64,000 bases of DNA from JBEVOS01 sp964563395 (GTDB taxonomy: Bacteria; Pseudomonadota; Alphaproteobacteria; Caulobacterales; Aquidulcibacteraceae), in the NCBI GenBank assembly GCA_964563395.1, contig CAZLWK010000004.1:129716-193715 (forward strand), read 5' to 3'. The position numbers and the translations under genes were made by a program. A model generated the notes under the pieces. That model worked only from the letters and a program-made list of their open reading frames with translations. It had not been told where the DNA came from and ran no database searches. Of the stretch, positions 1-8,457 are shown in pieces. Numbering within the stretch: the first letter of the stretch is position 1; every line of letters begins with the position of its first letter.

Positions 1-4
1 GCCC

Positions 5-3000
5 GTGGCCGATGCGAGCGCGGCGCGCGATTACCGCCCGACCCTTTTTCTTCCCGAAACCCCGTTTCCGATGAAGGCGGGTCTGCCCCAGCGCGAGCCG
101 GATTGGATCAAGCGCTGGGACGAGATCGGGCTCTATAAGCGCCTGCGTGAAACCTCCGCCGGGCGGCCGACCTTCATCCTGCATGACGGCCCGCCTTATG
201 CGAACGGGGCGATCCATATCGGCCACGCCGAAAACAAGATCCTCAAGGATTTCGTCGTCCGCACCCGCCAGGCGCTCGGTTATGATTCCGATTACGTGCC
301 GGGCTGGGATTGTCACGGCCTGCCGATCGAATGGAAGGTCGAGGAGGATTTCCGCGCGCAAGGCAAGAAGAAGCAGGACGTCAGCGCGGTCGAATTCCGC
401 AGCGCCTGCCGCGCCTATGCCGACAAATGGATCCCGCTTCAGCGCCAGGAATTCCGCCGCCTCGGCATCGAGGGCGATTGGGATAAGTATTATTCGACGA
501 TGAGCTTTGAAGCCGAAGCCGCCATCGCCGCCGAGTTTCATAAAGTGATCCGCACCGGCCTCGTCTATCGTGGGCAAAAGCCGGTGATGTGGAGCCCGGT
601 GGAGCGCACCTCGCTCGCCGAAGCGGAGGTGGAATATCAGGAAAAAACCTCGACCACGATCTGGGTGAAGTTTCCGATCGTGGATGGTCCGAACGCTGCG
701 CGCGATCCCGCCGGCAATGTCATGGATGCAAGCGGCGGGCACGGCCCTGTGTCGATCGCCATCTGGACGACGACCCCTTGGACCATTCCGGGCAATCGCG
801 CGATCTCGTTTTCGCGCGACATTTCCTATGGTCTCTACGAAGTGCAAAGCATCGAACAAGGTCTTCCCTTCGCACCTTGGGTGAAGCCCGGCGAACGCCT
901 GGCGCTCGCCGACAATCTCGCCGAAGACGTGATGAAGAACGCGAAGGCCGCGACGTGGACGCGGCTGGGCGATTTCGATCCGAGCGGCGTGATTTGCGCG
1001 CATCCGTTTCGCGCCAAGGGCTACGCATTCGACGTTCCGCTGCTCGCCGGCGATCATGTCACCGACGACGCAGGGACAGGCTTCGTGCACACCGCGCCCG
1101 GCCATGGCGCGGACGATTTCAACATCTGGCTCGCCACCGGCCACAAGCAGAGCGACATTCCCTACACCGTCGATGAAGACGGCCGCTTCACCAACGAAGC
1201 GCCGGGCTTCGAGGGCCTCGAAGTCCTCACGCTCGAGGGCAAGAATCTCGGCAAGGACGGCCCGGCCAACAAGGCCGTGATCGACGCGCTTATCGAAGCG
1301 GGCGCGCTGCTCGCGCGCGGCGTGCTCAAGCACCAATATCCCCATTCCTGGCGCTCGCGCGCGCCGCTCATCTTCCGCGCCACGCCGCAATGGTTCGTCG
1401 CGCTCGACAAGCCCTTTGACGTTCAAGGGCAGGACCGGCGCGGCGCACAAAAGACATTGCGCGAGATTTGCTTGGCGGAGATCGAGCGCGTCGATTGGGG
1501 CCAGCATCGCCTTGGCGATCAGCGCGACAAGAACCGCATGAAGGCCATGGTGGAGACGCGGCCCGATTGGCTGGTCTCGCGTCAGCGCAATTGGGGCGTG
1601 CCGCTGGCCATGTTCGTGCGCAAGGACACTGGCGAAATCCTGATGGATGATGCGGTCGATGCGCGCATCATCGCCGCCATGCGCGAAGGCGGCGCCGATG
1701 TCTGGTGGGCGACGCCGGCGCAGGAATTCCTTGGGCCCGCCTACAAGGCCGAGGATTTCGAGAAGATCGAGGATATTCTTGACGTCTGGTTCGACAGCGG
1801 CTGCACGCACGCCTTCGTGCTCGGCACGCGGCCCACTTTGCCATACCCGGCGGACGTCTATCTTGAAGGCGCGGACCAGCATCGCGGCTGGTTTCAATCC
1901 TCGCTTCTGGAAAGCTGCGTCACGCGCGGGCGCGCGCCTTACGATGCGGTGATCACCTATGGCTTTGCCGTCGCCGAGGACGGGCGCAAGATGTCGAAAT
2001 CGCTCGGCAATGGCGTCGAGCCGCAGGACGTGCAGAAGCAATATGGCATCGAAATCTTCCGCATCCTTGTCGCCAGCGCCGATTATCGCGACGAGCTGCG
2101 CATCGGCAAAACCATCTTCGAGCAATCGTCGGAAACCTATCGCAAGCTGCGCAACACGCTGCGCTATCTCCTTGGGGGGCTGAAGGGCTTTGACGAGAGC
2201 GAGCGTGTTTTTCCTCCCCCGCGCGCGGGGGAGGTGTCGCCGCAGGCGACGGAGGGGGCGTCCCCCCTCAGTCATGCTGCGCATGACAGCTCCCCCGTAA
2301 ACGGGGGAGCAACAGAAGCGCTGCCCCTCCTCGAACGCTGGCTGCTGCATCGCCTGCATGAACTCGACGGAACCGTACGCCGCGCTTACGAGACCTTCGA
2401 ATTCCGCCACGCGCTCAGCGCCATCGTCGAATTCTGCAATGTCGATTTGTCGGCCTTCTATGTCGATGTGCGCAAGGATGCGCTCTATTGCGATCCGCGC
2501 GGCGCGCTGCGGCGCAGGGCCTGCCGCAGCGTGCTCGATGAGGTGTTCTCGCGCCTCACCATCTGGCTCGCGCCGATCATGCCGTTCACGACGGAGGAGG
2601 CCTGGCTCACGCGCTTTCCCGAGAGCGAGAGCGTGCATCTGCGCGTGATCCCGCCGATGCCGGAACACTGGCGCGACGATGCGGCGGCGGAGACCATGGC
2701 GCGCCTGCGCGCCGCGCGCGGCGTGGTGACGGGCGCGCTGGAAGTGGCGCGGCGCGACAAGAAGATCGGCGCGGCGCTCGAAGCCTGGCCGGTCGTCCAT
2801 GTCGCGGACGCAGAGATGCTGGCGCTGCTGCAATCGGTCGATTTCGCCGAACTCTGCATAACGAGCGGCGTGACGCTGCTTGCGGGCGAGGGTCCGGCGG
2901 ACGCTTTCCGCCTGGCCGAAACGCCGGGCGTTGCGGTGGTGGTTGAAAAAGCGCCGGGCGTGAAATGCGCGCGCTCATGGAAATATTTCGATCCCGCGAC

Positions 3001-3079
3001 CGCCGATCCCGCCTACCCGGACATCACGCCGCGCGACGCGGAAGCGGTGCGCGAATGGGAGAAGTCTCAGGCCGCCTGA
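5..3079 (+). CDS. ileS: Isoleucyl-tRNA synthetase
   Basis: Cytosolic class I aminoacyl-tRNA synthetase that charges tRNA-Ile. The HIGH motif is at residues 71-74 and KMSKS at 662-666, with the editing domain between them; at 1024 residues it is slightly longer than usual. GTG at position 5 gives the usual alphaproteobacterial N-terminus (PTLFLPETPFPMKAGLPQ), although an upstream start cannot be excluded at the window edge. Two oddities are visible. About 33 residues (roughly 737-769) are encoded by a palindromic repeat element inserted in frame before the anticodon-binding domain. The C-terminal zinc-finger region keeps only one of the usual cysteines (KCARSWK). Essential gene, so presumably functional. 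Confidence 0.97.
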   Translation: MADASAARDYRPTLFLPETPFPMKAGLPQREPDWIKRWDEIGLYKRLRETSAGRPTFILHDGPPYANGAIHIGHAENKILKDFVVRTRQALGYDSDYVPGWDCHGLPIEWKVEEDFRAQGKKKQDVSAVEFRSACRAYADKWIPLQRQEFRRLGIEGDWDKYYSTMSFEAEAAIAAEFHKVIRTGLVYRGQKPVMWSPVERTSLAEAEVEYQEKTSTTIWVKFPIVDGPNAARDPAGNVMDASGGHGPVSIAIWTTTPWTIPGNRAISFSRDISYGLYEVQSIEQGLPFAPWVKPGERLALADNLAEDVMKNAKAATWTRLGDFDPSGVICAHPFRAKGYAFDVPLLAGDHVTDDAGTGFVHTAPGHGADDFNIWLATGHKQSDIPYTVDEDGRFTNEAPGFEGLEVLTLEGKNLGKDGPANKAVIDALIEAGALLARGVLKHQYPHSWRSRAPLIFRATPQWFVALDKPFDVQGQDRRGAQKTLREICLAEIERVDWGQHRLGDQRDKNRMKAMVETRPDWLVSRQRNWGVPLAMFVRKDTGEILMDDAVDARIIAAMREGGADVWWATPAQEFLGPAYKAEDFEKIEDILDVWFDSGCTHAFVLGTRPTLPYPADVYLEGADQHRGWFQSSLLESCVTRGRAPYDAVITYGFAVAEDGRKMSKSLGNGVEPQDVQKQYGIEIFRILVASADYRDELRIGKTIFEQSSETYRKLRNTLRYLLGGLKGFDESERVFPPPRAGEVSPQATEGASPLSHAAHDSSPVNGGATEALPLLERWLLHRLHELDGTVRRAYETFEFRHALSAIVEFCNVDLSAFYVDVRKDALYCDPRGALRRRACRSVLDEVFSRLTIWLAPIMPFTTEEAWLTRFPESESVHLRVIPPMPEHWRDDAAAETMARLRAARGVVTGALEVARRDKKIGAALEAWPVVHVADAEMLALLQSVDFAELCITSGVTLLAGEGPADAFRLAETPGVAVVVEKAPGVKCARSWKYFDPATADPAYPDITPRDAEAVREWEKSQAA
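2213..2310. repeat. Palindromic repeat element inserted in frame in ileS
   Basis: Two facing copies of one short element. Copy 1 (2213-2260) is a CCTCCCCC/GGGGGAGG hairpin, then a GTCGCC/GGCGAC hairpin, then GAGGGGGCG. Copy 2 (2261-2310, inverted) has a CCCCCCTC tail, a GTCATGC/GCATGAC hairpin and a GCTCCCCCGT/ACGGGGGAGC hairpin. The frame stays open through both. Relatives of the same design lie at 8477-8611 and 20951-21003. Confidence 0.85.
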
Positions 3080-3111
3080 TCCGCCGCGGCGGTGTTCTAG
3101 GCCGCCTGATC
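3069..3111. repeat. 13-bp direct repeat and palindromes at the ileS/ABC-F 3' ends
   Basis: AGGCCGCCTGATC occurs at 3069-3081 (last ileS codons and stop) and again at 3099-3111 (last codons of the convergent ABC-F gene). Between them is a perfect palindrome CCGCCGCGGCGG (3081-3092), and AGGCCGCC/GGCGGCCT (3099-3119) can form a second hairpin. These may act as a bidirectional terminator although no T-run is present. Confidence 0.5.
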
Positions 3112-4635
3112 GGCGGCCTGGGCGTCGTAGAAATCCTCGGCGCTGTCGACCTCGATCAGCTTGCCCTTGCGGATCTCGAAGAAGCGATTGGCCGCCGCGC
3201 GCGTGAAGAAGCGGTCGTGGCTGACGAACACGCAGCTTACGTCCGCTTCCTCAAGCTGGCCTTCCAGATCCTCTTGCCCTTCGATGTCGAGATGGTTGGT
3301 CGGCTCGTCGAGCAGATAGAAATTCGGCCGCATCAGGCGCAGCTTCAGGAACATGAGTCGCGCGCGCTCGCCAAACGACAATTCGGCGATCTTGCTTTGG
3401 ATGCGCCCGAACGGAAAGCCCGCCTTGGCGAGCAGGGCCACCATGCCGGTGTCGAGCTTTTGCGAATCCGAGAGATAGCCGATCAGCGTCTGATCGAGCG
3501 GCAAGGCTTGCATGCGCTGATCGAAATAGACGAGATCGATCCCCGGATTGAACCGCACCGGCGCCTGGCCGTCATAATGGGCGCCGCTCTTTGAGAACGC
3601 GTCGCGCAGCGCGGTGAGCAGCGTGGATTTGCCCGCGCCATTGACGCCCAGGATCACGGCGCGGTCGCCCTTGGCGAGCGCGAGCTTGTCGATGGTGAAC
3701 AGTTTCCTGCCCCCGCCGGGAACCATCACGTCGAACTTTTCGATGCGCAGCGCGGTCTTGGCCTCGATCTCGCCCTCCGCCAGATCGAGGCGGCGCACGC
3801 GTTGGCGATAGGTCTGCGTGCGCGCGGCCTCCAAGCGGGCGATGCGTTTTTCAGTGCTTTTCTGCTTCTTGTGGAAGTCCGAATTGAGTACGCCCCAGGC
3901 CTTGTAGCGCTGCACCATGCGCTCCAGGCGCGCGATCTCCTTCTCCTCCAGCGCGCGCTGCTTGGCGGCGGCGACATCCCGGCGGATCAATTCCTCGCGC
4001 GCCTGCGCGAAGGGAACACGGAACGCGTGCGCGCCGTCGCCGCGCAGGAAGATGGTGCGCTCCGTCATCCGATCGAGGAATTCGCGGTCATGGCTGACGA
4101 TCAGCATCGGCATGTCGAGATCGTCCATCAGCCAGCGTTCGAGCGTGTTGATGTTGGCGATGTCGAGATGGTTGGTCGGCTCGTCGAGGATAAGCAGATT
4201 GGGCTCGGTGAGGCGCGCCTGCGCCGCGATCAGCATCAGCCTTTGCCAGCCCCCGCTCAAACGCCCGAACGGCGCCGCCGCCGTTTCCGCGCTGATCGAG
4301 AGATCATCCAGCAGCACATCGACTTTCCAATCCTCGCTGCCGTCCTGCACGGGCAACGCGCTTTCCAGGACCGCGCGCAGAGTCTGCGCGGGAAAGTGCG
4401 GCGGAATTTCCTGCGGCACATAGCCGACATGCACGCCGCGCGAGCGCACCACCTTGCCGCTGGTCAGCGTCAATTCGCCGGTCAGGCATTTGAGCAGCGT
4501 CGATTTGCCCGCGCCGTTCTCGCCGACGAGCGCGGTCTTCGCGGAATCGAGTTGGAAACTCACATCCTCGAATACGCGCGTCGCGCCGTAGAAGAACGCG
4601 CCGCGATCGACGCCGAGAACCGCGCTTGCGCCCAT
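3097..4635 (-). CDS. ABC-F family ATP-binding protein
   Basis: Soluble protein of 512 residues with two tandem ABC ATPase domains and no membrane segments, the ABC-F layout (Uup/EttA/YbiT group, ribosome-associated translation factors or antibiotic-protection proteins). Domain 1 has Walker A GENGAGKST and signature LSGGWQ; domain 2 has GVNGAGKST and LSFGERARL. A charged helical linker between them contains the family's characteristic LDEPTNHLD at its flanks, once in each domain. It is convergent with ileS, ending 17 bases from the ileS stop. Its ATG at 4635 gives a normal N-terminus. The exact subfamily cannot be told by eye. Confidence 0.93.
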   Translation of the reverse strand: MGASAVLGVDRGAFFYGATRVFEDVSFQLDSAKTALVGENGAGKSTLLKCLTGELTLTSGKVVRSRGVHVGYVPQEIPPHFPAQTLRAVLESALPVQDGSEDWKVDVLLDDLSISAETAAAPFGRLSGGWQRLMLIAAQARLTEPNLLILDEPTNHLDIANINTLERWLMDDLDMPMLIVSHDREFLDRMTERTIFLRGDGAHAFRVPFAQAREELIRRDVAAAKQRALEEKEIARLERMVQRYKAWGVLNSDFHKKQKSTEKRIARLEAARTQTYRQRVRRLDLAEGEIEAKTALRIEKFDVMVPGGGRKLFTIDKLALAKGDRAVILGVNGAGKSTLLTALRDAFSKSGAHYDGQAPVRFNPGIDLVYFDQRMQALPLDQTLIGYLSDSQKLDTGMVALLAKAGFPFGRIQSKIAELSFGERARLMFLKLRLMRPNFYLLDEPTNHLDIEGQEDLEGQLEEADVSCVFVSHDRFFTRAAANRFFEIRKGKLIEVDSAEDFYDAQAADQAA

Positions 4636-4675
4636 GAAACCCTCGCGCTTCGAAGAGCCGCGCGGGGCTTCAATG

Positions 4676-5809
4676 TCAACTATATTTGGCGATCAGCGCG
4701 CTGGCTTCGCGCGCGCGGGCCGGATCGTCGCCCAAAAGCGCGATGATCTTGCGCGCCATGGCGCGCTTGAACGCCTCGCGGCTGAATTGGCGCGCATGCG
4801 CCTGGATGCGCTCGTCGTCGAAGGCGTTCTCGCGCGCCTCGAAGCGCGTGATGGCCGCGGCCATCGCATCCACGCTCTGTTCCTGGAAGAAGAGGCCGGT
4901 TTCGCCGTCGATCACGCTGTCGCGCGCGCCGCCGCGCCCGAACGCGATCACCGGCCGGCCCGACGCCATCGCCTCCACCGCCACGATCCCGAAATCTTCC
5001 TCCGCCGGAAACAGGAAGGCGCGGCAGCGGGCGTAATGATCGGCCACCACCTCGTCGCTGGCGCGGCCGAGAAATGTCACGCTCGGCCCCGCGCGGCGCT
5101 GCAGCGCCTTGGCCTCGGAGCCGTCGCCAATGACGACGAGTTTTCGGTGCATGCGTGTGCACGCCTCGATCGCCAGATCGGCGCGCTTATAGGGGGCGAG
5201 TTCACCCACATAGAGATAGAAATCCTCGCGGCGCTTCGGCCCAAAGCGCGCCACGCTCACGGGCGGGGCGATCACATCGGCCTCGCGCCGCCAATATTTG
5301 CGGATGCGTTCGGCGACGCTGGTGGAATTGGCGATGAAATGATCGACGCGCGCCGCGCTCGTCACATCCCATTGCCGCAAGGGGGGAAACAGGATCGGCA
5401 TCGCCAAGCGCGCGGCGAATCCGGCCGTGCGCCGATACGCGTGATATTGGTCCCACAGATAGCGCATCGGCGAATGGCAATAGCAAAGGTGCAGCGCGTC
5501 GGGCCGCGTGATGACGCCCTTGGCCGGGCCGCTTTCGCTGGAGATCACCAGATCATAGGCGGACAGATCCAGCGCCTCCAGCGCATGGGGCATCAGCGGC
5601 AGATACGTCTGGTAGAGCTTCTTGGCCGCCGGCAGCTTGTTGATGAAGGTGGTGGTCACGCGATGCTTGCGGATCGTGGCTGACATCGCCTCTTCGTCAT
5701 AGACGTGGGTGAAGAGGTCCGCCTCGGGGAACATCTCGCACAGCGCTTCGATCACGGCTTCGCCGCCGCGCATCTTGCAGAGCCAGTAATGGACAATGGC
5801 CACGCGCAT
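4676..5809 (-). CDS. GT4-family glycosyltransferase
   Basis: Retaining GT-B glycosyltransferase of 377 residues, probably acting on a surface polysaccharide or lipid-linked glycan at the cytoplasmic membrane. The C-terminal nucleotide-sugar domain carries VVIGDGSE and the E-x7-E motif (E271 to E279 in EDFGIVAVE) typical of family 4. The ATG at 5809 gives the natural N-terminus MRVAIVHYW; the open frame continues upstream, antisense to lspA, without family similarity and is not part of the gene. It is divergent from lspA. Donor and acceptor are not identifiable from sequence. Confidence 0.9.
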   Translation of the reverse strand: MRVAIVHYWLCKMRGGEAVIEALCEMFPEADLFTHVYDEEAMSATIRKHRVTTTFINKLPAAKKLYQTYLPLMPHALEALDLSAYDLVISSESGPAKGVITRPDALHLCYCHSPMRYLWDQYHAYRRTAGFAARLAMPILFPPLRQWDVTSAARVDHFIANSTSVAERIRKYWRREADVIAPPVSVARFGPKRREDFYLYVGELAPYKRADLAIEACTRMHRKLVVIGDGSEAKALQRRAGPSVTFLGRASDEVVADHYARCRAFLFPAEEDFGIVAVEAMASGRPVIAFGRGGARDSVIDGETGLFFQEQSVDAMAAAITRFEARENAFDDERIQAHARQFSREAFKRAMARKIIALLGDDPARAREASALIAKYS

Positions 5810-5878
5810 CCGCGCTCTCCATCCCGCCTCTATGCCTAACGCGCCGCCGCGCCGCGCGGCAAATCGGCTTTGCTTACC

Positions 5879-5908
5879 AAGAAGCAAGACTTGAAGAAGC
5901 AAGACTTG
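5879..5908. repeat. Perfect 15-bp tandem duplication upstream of lspA
   Basis: AAGAAGCAAGACTTG is present twice head to tail in the divergent GT4/lspA intergenic region, 34 bases before the lspA ATG. Recent slippage duplication is the simplest explanation; it may alter promoter spacing. Confidence 0.8.
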
Positions 5909-5941
5909 GACCGGCCCGCCCGCTCGGGCATAAGCCGGCCC

Positions 5942-6481
5942 ATGTTGCGCAACGGCCTCATCCTCGCCCTGGTCGTCTTTGTCCTCGATCAGGCGTCCAA
6001 GGCGCTGATCCTGGGCCCGCTGGGCTTCAGCCCGCCCGGCTGCCTGGAGATGCGTCTCGGCTGCGGGTTCATCGAGATTTCCCCCATCTTCGATCTGCGC
6101 ATGGTCTGGAATCCGGGCGTCAGCTTCGGCCTCCTGCGCGCCGACGATCCCTTGGGCCGCTGGGCGCTGGTGGCGCTCCAGGCGGGGATCGCGGCGGCCT
6201 TCGTGTTCTGGCTGCGCACGGCCGAGCGGCGCCTCACCATGGCCGCCCTGGGCCTCGTCATTGGCGGGGCGCTCGGAAACGTGATCGACCGCATCCGCTT
6301 CGGCGCGGTGGTCGATTTCTTCGATTTCAGCGGTCTTGCTTTCCCCTGGGTGTTCAATGTGGCGGACGCCGCCATCAATGTGGGAGCCGCGCTGCTGATC
6401 CTCGATTTCCTGCTCAACGGAGAGAAAAAGGCCGCGCCCCAGCCCGAGGCCGCGCCCCACAACAGCCAAGATCGGCCCTAA
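5942..6481 (+). CDS. lspA: Lipoprotein signal peptidase (signal peptidase II)
   Basis: Inner-membrane aspartyl protease that removes signal peptides from diacylglyceryl-modified prolipoproteins. The 179-residue product has four hydrophobic segments and both catalytic aspartates: D125 in VVDFFDF and D142 in NVADAAI, plus the conserved GNVIDR. ATG 5942 is preferred because the frame upstream (from TTG 5870) crosses the tandem duplication and adds a charged, non-conserved extension. In many bacteria lspA directly follows ileS; here two opposite-strand genes separate them. The next gene encodes a lipoprotein, a plausible LspA substrate. Confidence 0.95.
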   Translation: MLRNGLILALVVFVLDQASKALILGPLGFSPPGCLEMRLGCGFIEISPIFDLRMVWNPGVSFGLLRADDPLGRWALVALQAGIAAAFVFWLRTAERRLTMAALGLVIGGALGNVIDRIRFGAVVDFFDFSGLAFPWVFNVADAAINVGAALLILDFLLNGEKKAAPQPEAAPHNSQDRP

Positions 6482-6587
6482 GGGTGCGCCCGGCCTGAAG
6501 CGCGCGCTTGGCGCTGGGGCGAACGCTGTCTAGAAGTGCGCGAACAAGCAAAGCGGCGCGGCGGCGCGCGAGGGAGCAAGCCCGGAC

Positions 6588-7094
6588 ATGTCCTTTCCTG
6601 CAAGAACGCTGGTCCTGATCGCGGCGGCGGCCTCCGTCACCGGTTGCGCCGGGCTCGGCCGCGCCATGGGCGTTGAAAAGGTCACGCCGGACGAGTTCCG
6701 GGTGGTGACGCGGGCGCCGCTTACCGTGCCCCCGGATTATGCGCTGCGTCCGCCCCGTCCGGGCGAGCCGCGCCCGCAAGAGCTCGCGCCCGATCAGGAG
6801 GCCAGAGCGGCCCTGTTCGGTCAGGATGTCGGCCAGGAAGCCACCAGCGGCGAGCGCGTCTTCGTCACCCGCGCCGGCGCCGACGCGGTCGATCCCAATA
6901 TTCGCCAGACGGTGGATTTCGAGGGCGGCAATATCGTCCGCCGCTCGGAGGCGCAGGCCGATCCGGTGCTCCAGCCCGACGCGCGCACGCCCGAGCAGCG
7001 CGCCGCCGATGAGGAGGCCGCCCGCCGCGCCACCGGCGGCGGCGCCGTCACCATCGAACGCGGCGAAAGCCGCGTGAAGCTGCCGGGCACTTGA
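6588..7094 (+). CDS. DUF3035 family lipoprotein
   Basis: Small (168 aa) predicted lipoprotein with a hydrophobic leader and lipobox VTGC (acylated Cys20). The following segment (TPDEFRVVTRAPLTVPPDY, then LRPP) is the hallmark of DUF3035; the rest is Pro/Ala/Glu-rich and probably disordered. DUF3035 has been related to BamF of the alphaproteobacterial outer-membrane assembly machine; I recall this rather than derive it, so treat as possible. AGGGAG at 6571-6576 precedes ATG 6588. It sits 7 bases before the M16 peptidase pair, suggesting one envelope-quality operon. Confidence 0.85.
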   Translation: MSFPARTLVLIAAAASVTGCAGLGRAMGVEKVTPDEFRVVTRAPLTVPPDYALRPPRPGEPRPQELAPDQEARAALFGQDVGQEATSGERVFVTRAGADAVDPNIRQTVDFEGGNIVRRSEAQADPVLQPDARTPEQRAADEEAARRATGGGAVTIERGESRVKLPGT

Positions 7095-7101
7095 GGCCGC
7101 T

Positions 7102-8457
7102 TTGACGTTCTCGACACGCGGGCGGGCCAAGGCGGCCGCGTTCGCTCTTCTGTGCTTGTCGTTCGCCACGCCCGCGGTCGCGGATCAATTGCCGCGCCCG
7201 GAGACGTTCACGCTGCGCAATGGCATGGAGGTGGTGGTGATCACCGACCGCCGCGCGCCCGTGGTCACGCACCAGGTCTGGTACCGCGTCGGCAGCGCCG
7301 ACGAGCCGCGCGGCAAATCAGGCATCGCGCATTTCCTTGAACACCTCATGTTCAAGGGCACACGCACGATCGCGCCCGGAGAATTCTCGCCGCTGATCGC
7401 GCGCAATGGCGGCGAGGACAACGCCTCCACGTCGTGGGATTACACCAATTATTACGAGCGGATCGCGCGCGACCGGCTTGAACTCGTCATGCGCCTCGAA
7501 GCCGATCGGATGCGCAATCTGCGGCTTCTGGAGGAGGACATCGTCTCCGAACGCGCGGTGATCGTGGAGGAGCGGCGCCAGCGCATCGACAACAATCCGG
7601 GCGGCGTTCTCTATGAGCGCATGCGGACGATGCTCTATCCGCATCATCCCTATGGCGTGCCGATCATCGGCTGGATGCACGAGATCGAGTCGTTGAGCCG
7701 CCAGGACGCGCTCGATTTCTATCGAATCTGGTACGCGCCGAACAATGCGATCCTCGTCGTTGCGGGCGATGTGAACGCCGAGGAATTGCGTCCTTTGGCG
7801 GAGCGCACCTATGGCCGTCTTCGGCCCACGCGCGATCTGCCCGCGCGCGTCTGGACCGACGATCCGCCTCCGCGCGGGCCCATGCGCGTCAGCCATTCGG
7901 ATGAAAAAGTGCGTCAGCCCTCGCTGTCGCGGCTTTATCCGGCGGTGAGCTACACGATCGCGGAGGGACGCGAGGCGCATGCGCTCGACGTCGCGGCCGA
8001 AATTCTCGGCGGCTCCGAGACAAGCCGGCTCTATCGCGCGCTGGTGGAGGAGGAGCGCATCGCCGTCAACGCCGGCGCCAGCGCCGATACGGCCGGGCGC
8101 GACGGCGGCACGATGATGCTCTACGCGACGCCGGTCGACGGCGTGCCGCTGGAACGCCTCGAAGCGGCGATGGATCGGGTCGTCGCGCGCTTTCTGGAAG
8201 AGGGGCCGAGCGAAGCCGAACTCGCCCGCGCCAAATCGCGTCTCGTCGCCGCCGCCATCTATGCGCGCGACAGCCAGGAACAACTTGCGACCATCTACGG
8301 CTCGTCGCTGGTCGAAGGCGAAACCATCGACGACATCGTGCGCTGGCCGGAGGAGATCGCGGCGGTGACGCGCGAGGAGGCGATGGCGGCGATACGCGCC
8401 GCGCTCGACATCGACGCCTCCGTCACCGGCTGGCTTTTGCCGGCGGGCGGCCAATGA
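7102..8457 (+). CDS. M16 zinc metallopeptidase, catalytic subunit
   Basis: Exported 451-residue pitrilysin-family peptidase. Residues 1-27 form a signal peptide ending near AVA. The zinc motif HxxEH is HFLEH (77-81), with the third ligand glutamate about 75 residues later in VIVEERRQR. Start is TTG at 7102, which gives an intact signal peptide 7 bases after the lipoprotein gene. It overlaps the next M16 gene by ATGA, the organisation of heterodimeric M16B proteases in which one subunit carries zinc and the other completes the active site. Likely periplasmic; substrate unknown. Confidence 0.93.
   Translation: MTFSTRGRAKAAAFALLCLSFATPAVADQLPRPETFTLRNGMEVVVITDRRAPVVTHQVWYRVGSADEPRGKSGIAHFLEHLMFKGTRTIAPGEFSPLIARNGGEDNASTSWDYTNYYERIARDRLELVMRLEADRMRNLRLLEEDIVSERAVIVEERRQRIDNNPGGVLYERMRTMLYPHHPYGVPIIGWMHEIESLSRQDALDFYRIWYAPNNAILVVAGDVNAEELRPLAERTYGRLRPTRDLPARVWTDDPPPRGPMRVSHSDEKVRQPSLSRLYPAVSYTIAEGREAHALDVAAEILGGSETSRLYRALVEEERIAVNAGASADTAGRDGGTMMLYATPVDGVPLERLEAAMDRVVARFLEEGPSEAELARAKSRLVAAAIYARDSQEQLATIYGSSLVEGETIDDIVRWPEEIAAVTREEAMAAIRAALDIDASVTGWLLPAGGQ

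Noticed and set aside
5810..6469. N-terminal extension of the glycosyltransferase across lspA
   Set aside because: It lies antisense to a good lspA gene and lacks any glycosyltransferase feature; the family start is at 5809.
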